Shown here piece by piece: positions 35,320 to 44,242 of a stretch of 64,000 bases of DNA. Below the pieces are notes generated by a model. The model saw nothing but the letters and a program-made list of their open reading frames with translations, was not told the origin of the DNA and did no database searches. Made by a program: the position numbers and the translations under genes. The stretch's first letter is position 1. Every line of letters starts with the position of its first letter. Origin of the DNA: Flavobacterium sp. KMS (GTDB lineage Bacteria > Bacteroidota > Bacteroidia > Flavobacteriales > Flavobacteriaceae); NCBI RefSeq assembly GCF_000813005.1, contig NZ_JSYP01000011.1, positions 62,001 to 126,000 on the forward strand, given 5' to 3'.

Positions 35320-37197
35320 ATGTCTAAATCTCTCGAAGAAGTTAACCAATCGGTTCATACGCAAAATAAATCCTCTGTTTTTAGAAAAATATTAGCATTT
35401 TTTGGCCCGGCTTATTTGGTGAGTGTGGGTTATATGGATCCAGGAAACTGGGCGACTGATATTGCAGGAGGAAGTCAGTTTGGGTATGCCTTACTTTGGG
35501 TTTTGTTAATGAGTAATTTAATGGCTTTGTTGTTGCAAAGTCTTAGTGCCCGATTAGGAATCGTAACTCAACGCGATTTGGCACAAGCTTCGCGAGAAAC
35601 CTATTCTAAATTCATTAATTATATATTATATATTCTTGCCGAAGTAGCTATTGCAGCCTGCGATCTTGCTGAGGTTTTAGGAATGGCAATTGGTATTAAT
35701 TTATTATTTGACATTCCGCTTATCGAAGGAGTTTTAATAACTGTTCTTGATACTTTCTTATTGCTATTTCTTATCAATAAAGGAATCCGAAAAATGGAAG
35801 CTTTTATCATTGTACTTGTTGCAATAATTGGTTTTTCTTTTGTTTTCGAAATGATTTTTGCTGAGCCTGAACTAGATAAAGTATTATACGGATTGATTCC
35901 ATCTTTACCAAATTCTGCGGCACTATACATTGCCATCGGAATTATCGGAGCTACGGTAATGCCACACAATTTATACCTGCATTCCTCATTGGTGCAAACC
36001 AGAAAGTTTGACCGAAGTCCAGCTGGAATCAAGCAAGCATTAAAATATAATCTTATCGATTCGACAATTGCACTTAATCTCGCGTTTTTTGTAAATGCAG
36101 CTATTTTGATTTTAGCCGCAGCAACTTTTCATCGTAACGGAATGTTTGAGGTAGCCGAGATTCAGGATGCACATAAGTTTTTAGAACCACTTTTAGGAAC
36201 TAAGTGGGCGCCAATACTCTTTGCAGTAGCCTTAATTGCTGCAGGGCAAAGCTCTACAATAACAGGAACTTTAGCAGGGCAGATTGTTATGGAAGGGTAT
36301 TTGAATCTTCGTATTCAGCCTTGGGTGCGACGTATTATAACACGTTTAATAGCGATTGTTCCGGCTGTAATCGTAATCTTGATTTATGGCGAGAGCGTCA
36401 CGGGCAAATTATTGATTCTAAGTCAGGTAATCCTGAGTTTGCAATTGGGGTTTGCTATTATTCCGTTAATCCATTTTGTGAGTGATAAAACCAAGATGAA
36501 GGGATTTCATATTAGCCGATTAACTCAGGTTACGGCATGGATAATTGCCTCAATCATTGTTTCATTAAATGGGAAATTGGTTTTTGATGAAATAAGCGGT
36601 TGGTTAGCAGCTTCAGATAATCCTATTGTGCTTTGGCTTACCGTTGTTCCTCTGGCAATTGCTTTTCTGGTCCTGTTACTTTATATCGTTGTGAAACCAT
36701 TTGTTGCCAAAGCAAAATCTAATATACAAAATCATTCGCCTCATAATCTTAGCTTGCATTTTTCTGTAAAAGAAACGTATAACAAAAAGAATATTGCCAT
36801 TACAGTAGATTTCTCTAATGCTGATGAAGCTGCAATTAATAGCGCTTTTGAGTTGGGAGGAATAGATGCAAATTATACTTTAATTCACGTGGTCGAAACT
36901 GTTGGTGCACATATGTACGGTCAGAATGTAGATGATCATGAAACTACAATCGATGAAAAACTTTTGCTAGAATATAAAGAGATGCTCATGGTAAAAGGAT
37001 TTAAGATTCATACCGAACTTGGATTTGGTAAACCAAACAATATCATCCCAATCATTGTAAACAAAGGGAGTTTTGATATTCTGGTAATGGGAACTCATGG
37101 ACATACCGGGTTTAAAGATTTGATTTTTGGTACGACAGTCGACAAATTGCGTCACAAAATTTCGATACCTTTGTTTATTGTTAAAAAAAGTAAGTAA
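35320..37197 (+). CDS. mntH: Nramp-family divalent metal transporter with C-terminal UspA domain
   Basis: A 625-residue fusion. The first 460 residues form an 11-helix Nramp transporter: D40-P-G-N43 in TM1 (GYMDPGNWATDIAGG) and MPHNLYLHSS in TM6 are the metal-binding motifs of Mn2+/Fe2+ proton symporters. From about 480 a UspA domain follows, ending in the ATP-binding motif G-T-H-G-9x-G-T (MGTHGHTGFKDLIFGTT). Length is about 200 beyond an ordinary MntH. A DtxR-family regulator follows 91 bp downstream, and an operator-like palindrome lies upstream. The UspA tail may tune transport to energy state, but this is inference. Confidence 0.92.
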   Translation: MSKSLEEVNQSVHTQNKSSVFRKILAFFGPAYLVSVGYMDPGNWATDIAGGSQFGYALLWVLLMSNLMALLLQSLSARLGIVTQRDLAQASRETYSKFINYILYILAEVAIAACDLAEVLGMAIGINLLFDIPLIEGVLITVLDTFLLLFLINKGIRKMEAFIIVLVAIIGFSFVFEMIFAEPELDKVLYGLIPSLPNSAALYIAIGIIGATVMPHNLYLHSSLVQTRKFDRSPAGIKQALKYNLIDSTIALNLAFFVNAAILILAAATFHRNGMFEVAEIQDAHKFLEPLLGTKWAPILFAVALIAAGQSSTITGTLAGQIVMEGYLNLRIQPWVRRIITRLIAIVPAVIVILIYGESVTGKLLILSQVILSLQLGFAIIPLIHFVSDKTKMKGFHISRLTQVTAWIIASIIVSLNGKLVFDEISGWLAASDNPIVLWLTVVPLAIAFLVLLLYIVVKPFVAKAKSNIQNHSPHNLSLHFSVKETYNKKNIAITVDFSNADEAAINSAFELGGIDANYTLIHVVETVGAHMYGQNVDDHETTIDEKLLLEYKEMLMVKGFKIHTELGFGKPNNIIPIIVNKGSFDILVMGTHGHTGFKDLIFGTTVDKLRHKISIPLFIVKKSK

Positions 37198-37287
37198 GGT
37201 GCTGAGTTGCTAAGATTCTAAGGTTTTCTTTAGATTCTTAAAAAAAACTCAGAACCTCATATTCTTAGAACCTTAGAACCTCAAAAA
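37198..37287. repeat. Inverted-repeat leader of DtxR regulator gene
   Basis: ggtgctgagttgctaagattctaaggtt on the left is mirrored by aaccttagaacctc near the regulator start. It belongs to the CAAAGGTT-like dispersed family. It ends next to the start codon, so it could fold in the messenger and lower translation of the regulator. Confidence 0.45.
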
Positions 37288-37288
37288 A

Positions 37289-37942
37289 ATGACCTTCTCA
37301 GAAGAAAACTATCTTAAAGCCATTTATCATCTAACTACTTCTTCTGAAGCTGAGGTTAGTACGAATGCTATTGCCGAAATGATGGAAACAAAAGCCTCAT
37401 CGGTAACAGATATGCTTAAAAAACTATCCGAAAAGGATTTAATAAATTATAAAAAATACCAAGGCGTTTCATTAACCGATAACGGGAAACTAGCGGCAAA
37501 GATGATTGTTCGTAAACACCGTTTGTGGGAAGTATTCCTGGTAGATAAACTTGATTTTTCCTGGGATGAAGTGCATGATATAGCCGAACAATTAGAACAT
37601 ATTAAATCGGAACAATTAATCAATAAATTGGATGATTTTCTTGGTAATCCAACCGAAGATCCACACGGAGATCCAATTCCAGATGCGCACGGTCGAATCA
37701 TTAAAGTCGAAAAGCAATTACTTTCAGAACTTGTAGAGAAACAGGTTGGTATTTGCGTAGGCGTAAAAGATACTTCGTCAGAATTCTTACAATATTTAGA
37801 CAAACAAGAAATTGCTTTAGGATCAAAAATCGAATGTGTATCAAAAGAAAGCTTCGATCAATCATTGAAAATCAAAGTAAATGATAAGGAATTGACGATT
37901 TCTAATAAAATTGCTTCGAATCTGTTTGTAAAGTTGGTTTAG
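37289..37942 (+). CDS. DtxR/MntR-family metal-dependent repressor
   Basis: A 217-residue regulator: N-terminal winged helix (1-70; NAIAEMMETKASSVTDMLKKL), dimerisation and metal domain (70-140; HRLWEVFLVDKLDFSWDEVHDIAEQLEH, with the conserved His/Glu/His ligands) and a C-terminal SH3/FeoA-like domain (about 150-217). It follows the Nramp gene on the same strand, so it likely represses that gene when Mn or Fe is plentiful, through the TTTAG-type palindrome. A similar box at the TonB receptor extends the possible regulon. Mn against Fe cannot be fixed from the ligands by eye. Confidence 0.88.
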   Translation: MTFSEENYLKAIYHLTTSSEAEVSTNAIAEMMETKASSVTDMLKKLSEKDLINYKKYQGVSLTDNGKLAAKMIVRKHRLWEVFLVDKLDFSWDEVHDIAEQLEHIKSEQLINKLDDFLGNPTEDPHGDPIPDAHGRIIKVEKQLLSELVEKQVGICVGVKDTSSEFLQYLDKQEIALGSKIECVSKESFDQSLKIKVNDKELTISNKIASNLFVKLV

Positions 37943-37943
37943 G

Positions 37944-38250
37944 AGAGGTTCAAAGGAGCAGAGTGGCAAAGGCTCAAAGGTTCTGAGCGACAAAGGTTCA
38001 AAGGCTTGGTTTGCGCATAAAAACACACACATAAATAATTGAGTATAAACTCAATTTTACAAATAAAGCAACACCGTTGCATTGTAGTTCTAATCTAGAA
38101 CAGCATCTACACACATAGCTCAATTACAGAGATTTCAATTTAAATAAAAATTCAAAAGGTTCAAAGATTGTCGAGTTTATACATAAACCGAGCAACCTTT
38201 GAACCTTTGTTTCTTAGTACCTCAGAACCTTAGAGCCTCAGTACCTTTCT
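37944..38250. repeat. MITE-like element of the CAAAGGTT family
   Basis: About 307 bp between convergent transcription units. The left end reads gaggttcaaaggagcag...ggctcaaaggttctgagcgac; the right end is its rough mirror, ending ggttcaaagat...acctttgaacctttg...cctcagtaccttt. The interior keeps ggtttgcgcataaa, as in the element at 47494. It directly abuts the stop codon of the small FeoB-linked gene. Confidence 0.55.
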
Positions 38251-38251
38251 C

Positions 38252-38377
38252 CTAGTGACATCCACAGTCATTTTCTCCGCAGTCACCCTTTTTCTTCTTA
38301 GGTTTCCAGAAAAACTTACGAATTAAAAATGCTATAGAAATGAATAAAATTCCGAATGCTATTATTTCCTGTATCAT
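38252..38377 (-). CDS. FeoB-associated Cys-rich small membrane protein
   Basis: A 41-residue protein: one membrane helix (EIIAFGILFISIAFLI), then a basic segment (RKFFWKPKKKK) and a Cys-rich tail (GDCGENDCGCH). This matches the short FeoB-associated Cys-rich membrane proteins that replace FeoC in many bacteria. It starts 6 bp after the feoB stop and closes the feoA-feoB operon. The tail could bind iron or sense redox state at the cytosolic side. It is too short for usual gene-length cut-offs, but position and composition make it convincing. Confidence 0.85.
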   Translation of the reverse strand: MIQEIIAFGILFISIAFLIRKFFWKPKKKKGDCGENDCGCH

Positions 38378-38383
38378 GATACA

Positions 38384-40483
38384 TTATTTTAGTAATTGAA
38401 AAGCTATTAATGCAGTAATGTATGCGAAGCCTGTCATTAATACAAGCTGAACCATTGGCCATTTCCAAGAGTTTGTTTCTTTTTTGGTAATTGCAAGTGT
38501 ACTTGCACACTGCAATGCAAAGGCATAAAAGAGTAATAATGAGATTCCTGAAGCAAAATTAAAGATTTTCTCACCCGTTTGAGGGTTGATTTCTTCCTGC
38601 ATTTTACTTTTTATAGTAGCTTCATTATCGGTACCACCCACACTATAAATAGTTGCAAGTGTTCCCACAAATACTTCTCGGGCTGCAAATGAGCTTATGA
38701 TTGCAATACCAATTTTCCAATCGTATCCTAAAGGTGATATCACTGGTTCGATGGTTTTCCCCATTAAACCGATATAAGAGTTTTCTATTTTTTGAGATGC
38801 AACAGCTTCTTCAAATTCAAAGTCGCTTAGAGGCTTCTCTTTGTGTCTTTCGGTTACGATAGCTTCAGCATCATTAAAGTTCTTTCCTGGTCCGTATGAG
38901 GCTAAAAACCATAAAATAACCGATATCGCCAAGATTATCTTTCCTGCACCAAAAACGAATGCTTTGGTTTTCTCAACAACATTAATGGCAACGTTCTTGA
39001 ATAATGGCATTTTGTAGTTTGGCATTTCGACTACAAAATACGTTTTGGATTTTATTTTTAATATTTTATTTAAGATATAAGAAGACAAAATTGCCATCCC
39101 GAAACCTAAAAGATACAACAACATCAATGTTAAACCTTGCATATTCAGCACTCCAAAAACACGCTCGTCTGGTATTACCAATGAAATGATAATCGCATAA
39201 ACTGGTAATCTGGCTGAACAAGTTGTAAATGGTGTTACAAGAATAGTGATCAATCGTTCTTTCCAGTTTTCGATATTACGAGTAGCCATAATTGCTGGAA
39301 TTGCACAAGCAGTTCCCGAAATTAAAGGCACAACGCTTTTTCCTGATAATCCAAATTTACGCATGATTTTATCCATAAGGAAAACCACACGGCTCATATA
39401 ACCACTTTCTTCGAGTATGGAAATAAAGAGGAATAAGAAGGCGATTTGTGGGATGAATATTAAGATTCCTCCAATTCCAGGAATAATTCCTTGAGATAAT
39501 AAGTCAGTTAAGATTCCGCTTGGTAATCTTTCAGCAGCCAATGCACTTAATGATGCAAAGGTACTATCGATAAAGTCCATTGGTATTGTTGACCATTGGA
39601 ATATTGATTGAAAGATGATAAACAAGATGGCAAAAAATATAGCGTAACCCCAAACTTTGTGAGTTAATATGCGGTCTAGTTTTGCACGGAAATCTTTAGC
39701 GACAGTATGGTCGACTTTTAAACCTTCTTTTAAAACATCATTTATAAATTGATATCTCTTAATGGTTTCTTTTTGCTGCAAACGTTTTAATTCAGAATGC
39801 GATTTGGTAAATGTGCTTCTGATTTCGTTTCTATCCAAATTTAAAAAGTTCACATCTTGTGTAATTACCAACCACAACTTGTATAATAACTGGTTTGGGA
39901 AAGCGTGTTGCAAACTCTTAAAGTATTCCGGGTCAATAACCGATGCGTTTAAACATGGTTCGTTCGGAATGTTTTTATAATTAACAATCAGGTTTTTAAG
40001 CTCATCGATTCCGTGACCTTTACGAGAACTTATTAACGCAATTTTTGTTTTTAAATGTTCTTCAAGATAGGGGATATCAAGCGTGATTCCTTTAGATTCC
40101 ATTCTATCAGCCATATTAATAACTAATATAGTCGGAATTTCAAGGTCTTTTATCTGAGTATAAAGAAGTAAATTTCTTTTAAGATTTTCTACATCTGTAA
40201 CAACAAGTGCTACATCTGGATATAATTTGTCGTTTTTGTTTAACAAAAGTTCAATTACCACATTCTCATCAATAGAGCTGGCATTTAAACTGTACGTTCC
40301 CGGTAAATCGAGAATGTTGGCTTTAATGTTATTTGGCAATTTGCAAAACCCCATCTTTTTCTCAACAGTAATTCCCGGATAGTTTCCTACTTGCTGATTA
40401 AGACCTGTTAATTGATTAAAAACTGAAGTTTTTCCTGTATTTGGATTACCTATTAAGGCAACGTTTATATTTTGAATGTTCAT
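38384..40483 (-). CDS. feoB: Ferrous iron transporter FeoB
   Basis: A 699-residue Fe2+ transporter: N-terminal G domain with G1 motif GNPNTGKTS (12-20), the NLPGTYSL-like G3 (DLPGTYSLNASSID), the NMAD motif for guanine, then the GDI helical part, and a polytopic domain with two Gate repeats (including GTACAIPAIMATR and CSARLPVYAII). It imports Fe2+ across the inner membrane under GTP control. It follows feoA by 8 bp, with a small Cys-rich partner after it. A weak TTTAGATT half-site lies before feoA. Confidence 0.97.
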   Translation of the reverse strand: MNIQNINVALIGNPNTGKTSVFNQLTGLNQQVGNYPGITVEKKMGFCKLPNNIKANILDLPGTYSLNASSIDENVVIELLLNKNDKLYPDVALVVTDVENLKRNLLLYTQIKDLEIPTILVINMADRMESKGITLDIPYLEEHLKTKIALISSRKGHGIDELKNLIVNYKNIPNEPCLNASVIDPEYFKSLQHAFPNQLLYKLWLVITQDVNFLNLDRNEIRSTFTKSHSELKRLQQKETIKRYQFINDVLKEGLKVDHTVAKDFRAKLDRILTHKVWGYAIFFAILFIIFQSIFQWSTIPMDFIDSTFASLSALAAERLPSGILTDLLSQGIIPGIGGILIFIPQIAFLFLFISILEESGYMSRVVFLMDKIMRKFGLSGKSVVPLISGTACAIPAIMATRNIENWKERLITILVTPFTTCSARLPVYAIIISLVIPDERVFGVLNMQGLTLMLLYLLGFGMAILSSYILNKILKIKSKTYFVVEMPNYKMPLFKNVAINVVEKTKAFVFGAGKIILAISVILWFLASYGPGKNFNDAEAIVTERHKEKPLSDFEFEEAVASQKIENSYIGLMGKTIEPVISPLGYDWKIGIAIISSFAAREVFVGTLATIYSVGGTDNEATIKSKMQEEINPQTGEKIFNFASGISLLLFYAFALQCASTLAITKKETNSWKWPMVQLVLMTGFAYITALIAFQLLK

Positions 40484-40491
40484 TGCAAATT

Positions 40492-40722
40492 CTATTTGAT
40501 TATTTCTACTTCTATTACACGTGCTGTTTCTATGCGAATAGCCACATGCGAACCATTAATATTCAAATATAAAGGATCTCCGAACGGAGCAATTTGAAGC
40601 AATTCGACCATGTTACCTGGCAAGCAACCCATTTCTAATAATTTCAACGGAACTAAATCAATATCAAATTCTTTGATAATGGCTTTTTCGCCTTTTTTCA
40701 GGGTGTGGATAGATTGTTTCAA
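40492..40722 (-). CDS. feoA: FeoA-domain protein of the Feo system
   Basis: A 76-residue cytosolic SH3-like protein that supports FeoB. The family core LLEMGCLPGNMVELLQIAPFGDP is evident (shortened here: MGCLPGNMVELL). The only in-frame start of reasonable length is TTG at 40722: upstream codons reach a stop within 20 bp and no ATG precedes the domain. A rare start in the leading gene may hold Feo synthesis low. The gene lies 8 bp before feoB. Confidence 0.92.
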   Translation of the reverse strand: MKQSIHTLKKGEKAIIKEFDIDLVPLKLLEMGCLPGNMVELLQIAPFGDPLYLNINGSHVAIRIETARVIEVEIIK

Positions 40723-40905
40723 GTTTATTTAGATTGAATTAATATTGCAATATTAGTCATTTAATATTTATTTAAAGCCGTTTTGCCCTATGGTTTCAAT
40801 GTTTTAAGATATAATTCACATATAGGATTGGCTCTGCTAAAAGTTAAATGAAAACCATTTATTCAGAGATTTAACGATTTTGAAAGAAAATTTAAAATCG
40901 AAAAG

Positions 40906-41571
40906 TTATTCGGTACACAAAAAGTTAATATCTTCTATAAGTTTTTGAATATCTTCTTTTTTGGTTCCGTCATAAAAACCACGTACGCGTCTTTTTTGAT
41001 CTACCAAAACAAAGTTCTCTGTATGCACCATATCGTACAATTGATCAGGTCTTCCTAGTTTTACAGCCAAATATGATTTACGAGCCATAGTGTAAATTTC
41101 TTTTTTGTCGCCAGTAACCAAGTTCCATTTACTATCTACAACACCGTTTTTTACAGCATATGCTTTTAGAACAGGAATACTATCAGTTTCTGGAAATACA
41201 GTATGCGATAGCAACATTACTTTAGGATTATCTAAAACCGCTTTTTGAACGTCGGCAAGATTTGCTGTCATTTTAGGGCAGATAGAACCACAAGTAGTGA
41301 AAAAGAAATCGGCTACGTATATTTTTCCATCATAATCTTTTTGAGTAATCGTATCACCATTTTGATTTACAAAGGAGAAATCGGCAATTGTATGGTACTT
41401 GCTTTTGTATTGCATGGTGCTATCAACCAGTTCTGGATTTACATCGGCTGGATTAAAAATAGGCAATGTTTTCTTCGGTTTTAATGCTGAATAAAACAAC
41501 GAAATTGTAACGGCTGAAAATACGAATAGGACCAAGAAAAATTTCCTGTACTTGTAGAGTAAAGATTTCAT
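40906..41571 (-). CDS. SCO1/SenC family copper-binding thioredoxin-like protein
   Basis: A 221-residue membrane-anchored protein: a single N-terminal helix (about 10-29), then a thioredoxin-like domain with the copper-binding C94-G-S-I-C98 (FFFTTCGSICPKM) and the partner H183 (VHTENFVLVD). SCO proteins insert copper into the CuA site of cytochrome oxidase. ATG at 41571 puts the basic residues just before the helix. It stands alone between the Feo operon and the M13 genes. Confidence 0.93.
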   Translation of the reverse strand: MKSLLYKYRKFFLVLFVFSAVTISLFYSALKPKKTLPIFNPADVNPELVDSTMQYKSKYHTIADFSFVNQNGDTITQKDYDGKIYVADFFFTTCGSICPKMTANLADVQKAVLDNPKVMLLSHTVFPETDSIPVLKAYAVKNGVVDSKWNLVTGDKKEIYTMARKSYLAVKLGRPDQLYDMVHTENFVLVDQKRRVRGFYDGTKKEDIQKLIEDINFLCTE

Positions 41572-41750
41572 AAACAAAATTTGGTGCAAAAGTACAAAAA
41601 CCTCTTTTTAAATACGGTAACATTGTTTTTTTTAACCAAATTATAGGATGTGATTTCTGCCAAGAAGATAAGAATGTATTGTAATATTTATTGTTTTGTT
41701 ATGAAACAACTAAAGATTTCCGGTTTTTGAAACTAAAAATCGTACAATCG

Positions 41751-41788
41751 TTAACATTTTATTCAAAATAATAACGATATGTTTGTGA
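41751..41788 (+). promoter_or_regulatory. Promoter of M13 peptidase 1, conserved with copy 2
   Basis: ttaacattttattcaaaataataac followed by gaTATGTTTGtga. TATGTTTG (41778-41785) is the -7 box. The same block precedes the second M13 gene at 45314, with only a few base changes, while DNA on both sides differs. Confidence 0.7.
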
Positions 41789-41809
41789 ATACTAAACTTA
41801 AAAACAAAT

Positions 41810-43870
41810 ATGAAAAAACAAGTTAATAGACATTTGTTGTTTGCAATTCCTGCAATGTTAGGATTTGCAATGTGTCAAGCTCAAAGCATGGCACCAAAAA
41901 CATCAGGCATTGATGTTTCTTTAATGGATAAAAATGTTAAACCAAGTCAGGATTTCTTTAGATATGTAAATGGAACCTGGCTGGATAAAACTGAAATACC
42001 TAGTGATAGAAATGCTTGGGGAAGTTTTAATGAACTACGTCAGAAAACAGACAATGATGCTTTGGCAATTTTGAAAGAAGCTTCAAAAAGTCAAAAATAT
42101 AAATCGAATACAGATCAAGGAAAAGCAATCGCTCTTTTTAATACAATCTTAGATACAGTTGGAAGAAATAAGAGAGGAATTACGCCGCTGCAACCTTACT
42201 TAAAGAAAATTGATGCGATTAAAAATGTAGCCGATTTACAGAATTTCTTAGCAGAGATGGAATCTCAGGGAGGTGTTGGTTTCTTTGGATTTTATATAAG
42301 TGCTGATAAAAAGAACAGTAATGTTAATGCTATTAGTTTAAGTGTAGGTCGATTAGGACTGTCGGATAAAGATTATTATGTGTCTGAAGATAAGGATTCT
42401 AAAGAGAAACGTGCTAAGTATGAACTTCATATTGCAAGAATGTTGCAATTAATAGGAGAGACTCCACAAAAGGCTAAAGAAAACGCTACTCAAGTCTTAG
42501 CTTTAGAAATAGCTATGTCTGCACCAAGATTAGACCGTGTGGAACGTAGAGACGGAAGATTGCAATATAATCCTACGGCTGTTGCAGATCTTAAAAAAAT
42601 GACTCCTGCAATACAGTGGGATAAATACCTAACAGGTATTGGAATGACAAAAGTAGATACGATTATTGTAACGCAACCTCGTTACATGAAAGCATTACAA
42701 ACCATTTTTACCGAGAATAAAGTAGGCGCTTGGAAAGAATATTTAAAATGGAGTATTTTAAATAAAACATCTTCGCAGTTAACTACTCAAATAGAAGATG
42801 CTAGTTTTGATTTTTACGGAAAAACATTAACAGGAGCTATAAAGCAACGTCCAGCAGAAGAAAGAGCACTTCAGGTAATAAACCAAGTGGTTGGAGAATC
42901 TTTAGGTAAACTATATGTTGAAAAAATGTTTCCAGCTGAAGCTAAAGTAAAAGCCGAAAAAATGATTCAGAATGTAGTTTTGGCGTACCAAAACCGTATT
43001 ACTGATTTGCCATGGATGTCAGCAGAAACTAAAACTAAAGCAATTGAAAAACTGAATAAAATTGCCATAAAAATTGGTTATCCTGATAAATGGAAAGATT
43101 ACAGCGAGTTGGTTATTAAAGATGTGTCCGAGGGAGGAAGTTATTTTGATAATAGCATCAACCTGGCTAAATGGAACTATAATCAAGATATTGCTAAATA
43201 CAAAAAGCCAGTTGATAAAACGGTATGGGGAATGTCTCCGCAAACGGTAAATGCATATTACAACCCATCATATAACGAAATTGTATTTCCAGCAGCTATC
43301 TTACAACCTCCATTTTACAATTATCAAGCAGATGAAGCTGTGAATTATGGCGGAATCGGTGCAGTAATTGGTCATGAAATTTCTCATGGTTTTGATGATT
43401 CGGGTGCGCGTTATAATGCAAACGGTAATTTAGTTGACTGGTGGACAGCAGATGATTTAAAACAATTTACAGCTTTAGGAACTGCATTGGCAAACCAATA
43501 TAGTGCATTAGAGCCTTTACCTGGAATTCACGTAGACGGAAAGTTTACCTTGGGTGAAAACATAGGCGATTTAGGAGGTATTAATGCTGCTTATGATGGA
43601 TTGCAATTATATCTAAAAGCCAATGGAAACCCTGGATTAATAGATGGTTTTACACCAGAACAACGTTTCTTTATATCTTGGGCAACAGTTTGGAGAACTA
43701 AGAGTCGTGATGAAGCAATAAAAAGTCAGGTTAAAACAGATCCACACGCTCCGGGAATGTACCGAGCTTATGTGCCGTTACAAAATGTAGATGCTTTTTA
43801 TAATGCATTCTCTATAAAACAAGGAGATGGTATGTATATAGAACCATCAAAACGAGTTAAGATTTGGTAA
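41810..43870 (+). CDS. M13 family metalloendopeptidase (PepO/neprilysin-like), copy 1
   Basis: A 686-residue exported zinc peptidase that cleaves short peptides. A hydrophobic N-terminal signal (LLFAIPAMLGFAMCQAQ) is followed by the M13 N-domain (about 40-430) and the catalytic domain: H522-E-I-S-H526 (VIGHEISHGFDD), third ligand E583 in ENIGDLGG, and NAYYNPSYNEIVFPAAILQPPFY. The cysteine in the signal (AMCQAQ) might allow lipidation. The gene is nearly the same length as copy 2 at 45376, with the same promoter, so it is a duplicate, with an inverted EamA gene between. Confidence 0.93.
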   Translation: MKKQVNRHLLFAIPAMLGFAMCQAQSMAPKTSGIDVSLMDKNVKPSQDFFRYVNGTWLDKTEIPSDRNAWGSFNELRQKTDNDALAILKEASKSQKYKSNTDQGKAIALFNTILDTVGRNKRGITPLQPYLKKIDAIKNVADLQNFLAEMESQGGVGFFGFYISADKKNSNVNAISLSVGRLGLSDKDYYVSEDKDSKEKRAKYELHIARMLQLIGETPQKAKENATQVLALEIAMSAPRLDRVERRDGRLQYNPTAVADLKKMTPAIQWDKYLTGIGMTKVDTIIVTQPRYMKALQTIFTENKVGAWKEYLKWSILNKTSSQLTTQIEDASFDFYGKTLTGAIKQRPAEERALQVINQVVGESLGKLYVEKMFPAEAKVKAEKMIQNVVLAYQNRITDLPWMSAETKTKAIEKLNKIAIKIGYPDKWKDYSELVIKDVSEGGSYFDNSINLAKWNYNQDIAKYKKPVDKTVWGMSPQTVNAYYNPSYNEIVFPAAILQPPFYNYQADEAVNYGGIGAVIGHEISHGFDDSGARYNANGNLVDWWTADDLKQFTALGTALANQYSALEPLPGIHVDGKFTLGENIGDLGGINAAYDGLQLYLKANGNPGLIDGFTPEQRFFISWATVWRTKSRDEAIKSQVKTDPHAPGMYRAYVPLQNVDAFYNAFSIKQGDGMYIEPSKRVKIW

Positions 43871-43881
43871 AATAAAAATAC

Positions 43882-43916
43882 AAAAACGGCTGTCTTTAAT
43901 AAGGCAGCCGTTTTTT
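43882..43916 (+). terminator. Terminator of M13 peptidase 1
   Basis: Stem aaaaacggctg / cagccgttttt with a 12-nt loop, T-run. Confidence 0.85.
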
Positions 43917-43920
43917 ATTT

Positions 43921-43969
43921 AAGTATTAAGTATTAAGTATTAAGTATTAAGTATTAAGTATTAAGTATT
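43921..43969. repeat. Heptamer tandem array
   Basis: Seven perfect copies of aagtatt, directly after the terminator of M13 peptidase 1. A likely slippage-prone variable repeat. Confidence 0.9.
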
Positions 43970-44242
43970 TTGTACCTAAAAGCAATTTCTTTATTATTAA
44001 ATACTAATATCAGGAAAAGGCTTTGCGATACTAAAGGTAAAACCTAAAAAGTCTAACAATCTAAGAAGTCTAAGATAGTCTAACAAATCTAGCCAGCCCA
44101 ACAATCTAAGAAGTCTAAGTCAGTCTAAGAATCTAAGATAGTCTAACAAATCTAACTAGTCTAACAATCTAAGAAGTCTAAGTCAGTCTAATCAATCTAA
44201 GTCAGTCTAAAAATCTAAGCAAGTCTAAGAAGTCTAATTAGT
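43970..44242. repeat. Degenerate TCTAA repeat array
   Basis: From about 44040 to 44240 the sequence repeats units such as aagtctaa, gtctaacaatctaag and tctaagtcag, with variable spacing. No start codon with a frame of note. It sits at the 3' side of the EamA gene and resembles the array at 3727-3873. Confidence 0.75.

Noticed and set aside
36204..36485. 93-codon plus-strand frame inside the Nramp gene
   Set aside because: Out-of-phase shadow of a clear transporter sequence.
43921..44240. Repeats resembling a CRISPR array
   Set aside because: The heptamers are directly adjacent without spacers, the TCTAA units are irregular, and no cas gene is nearby.
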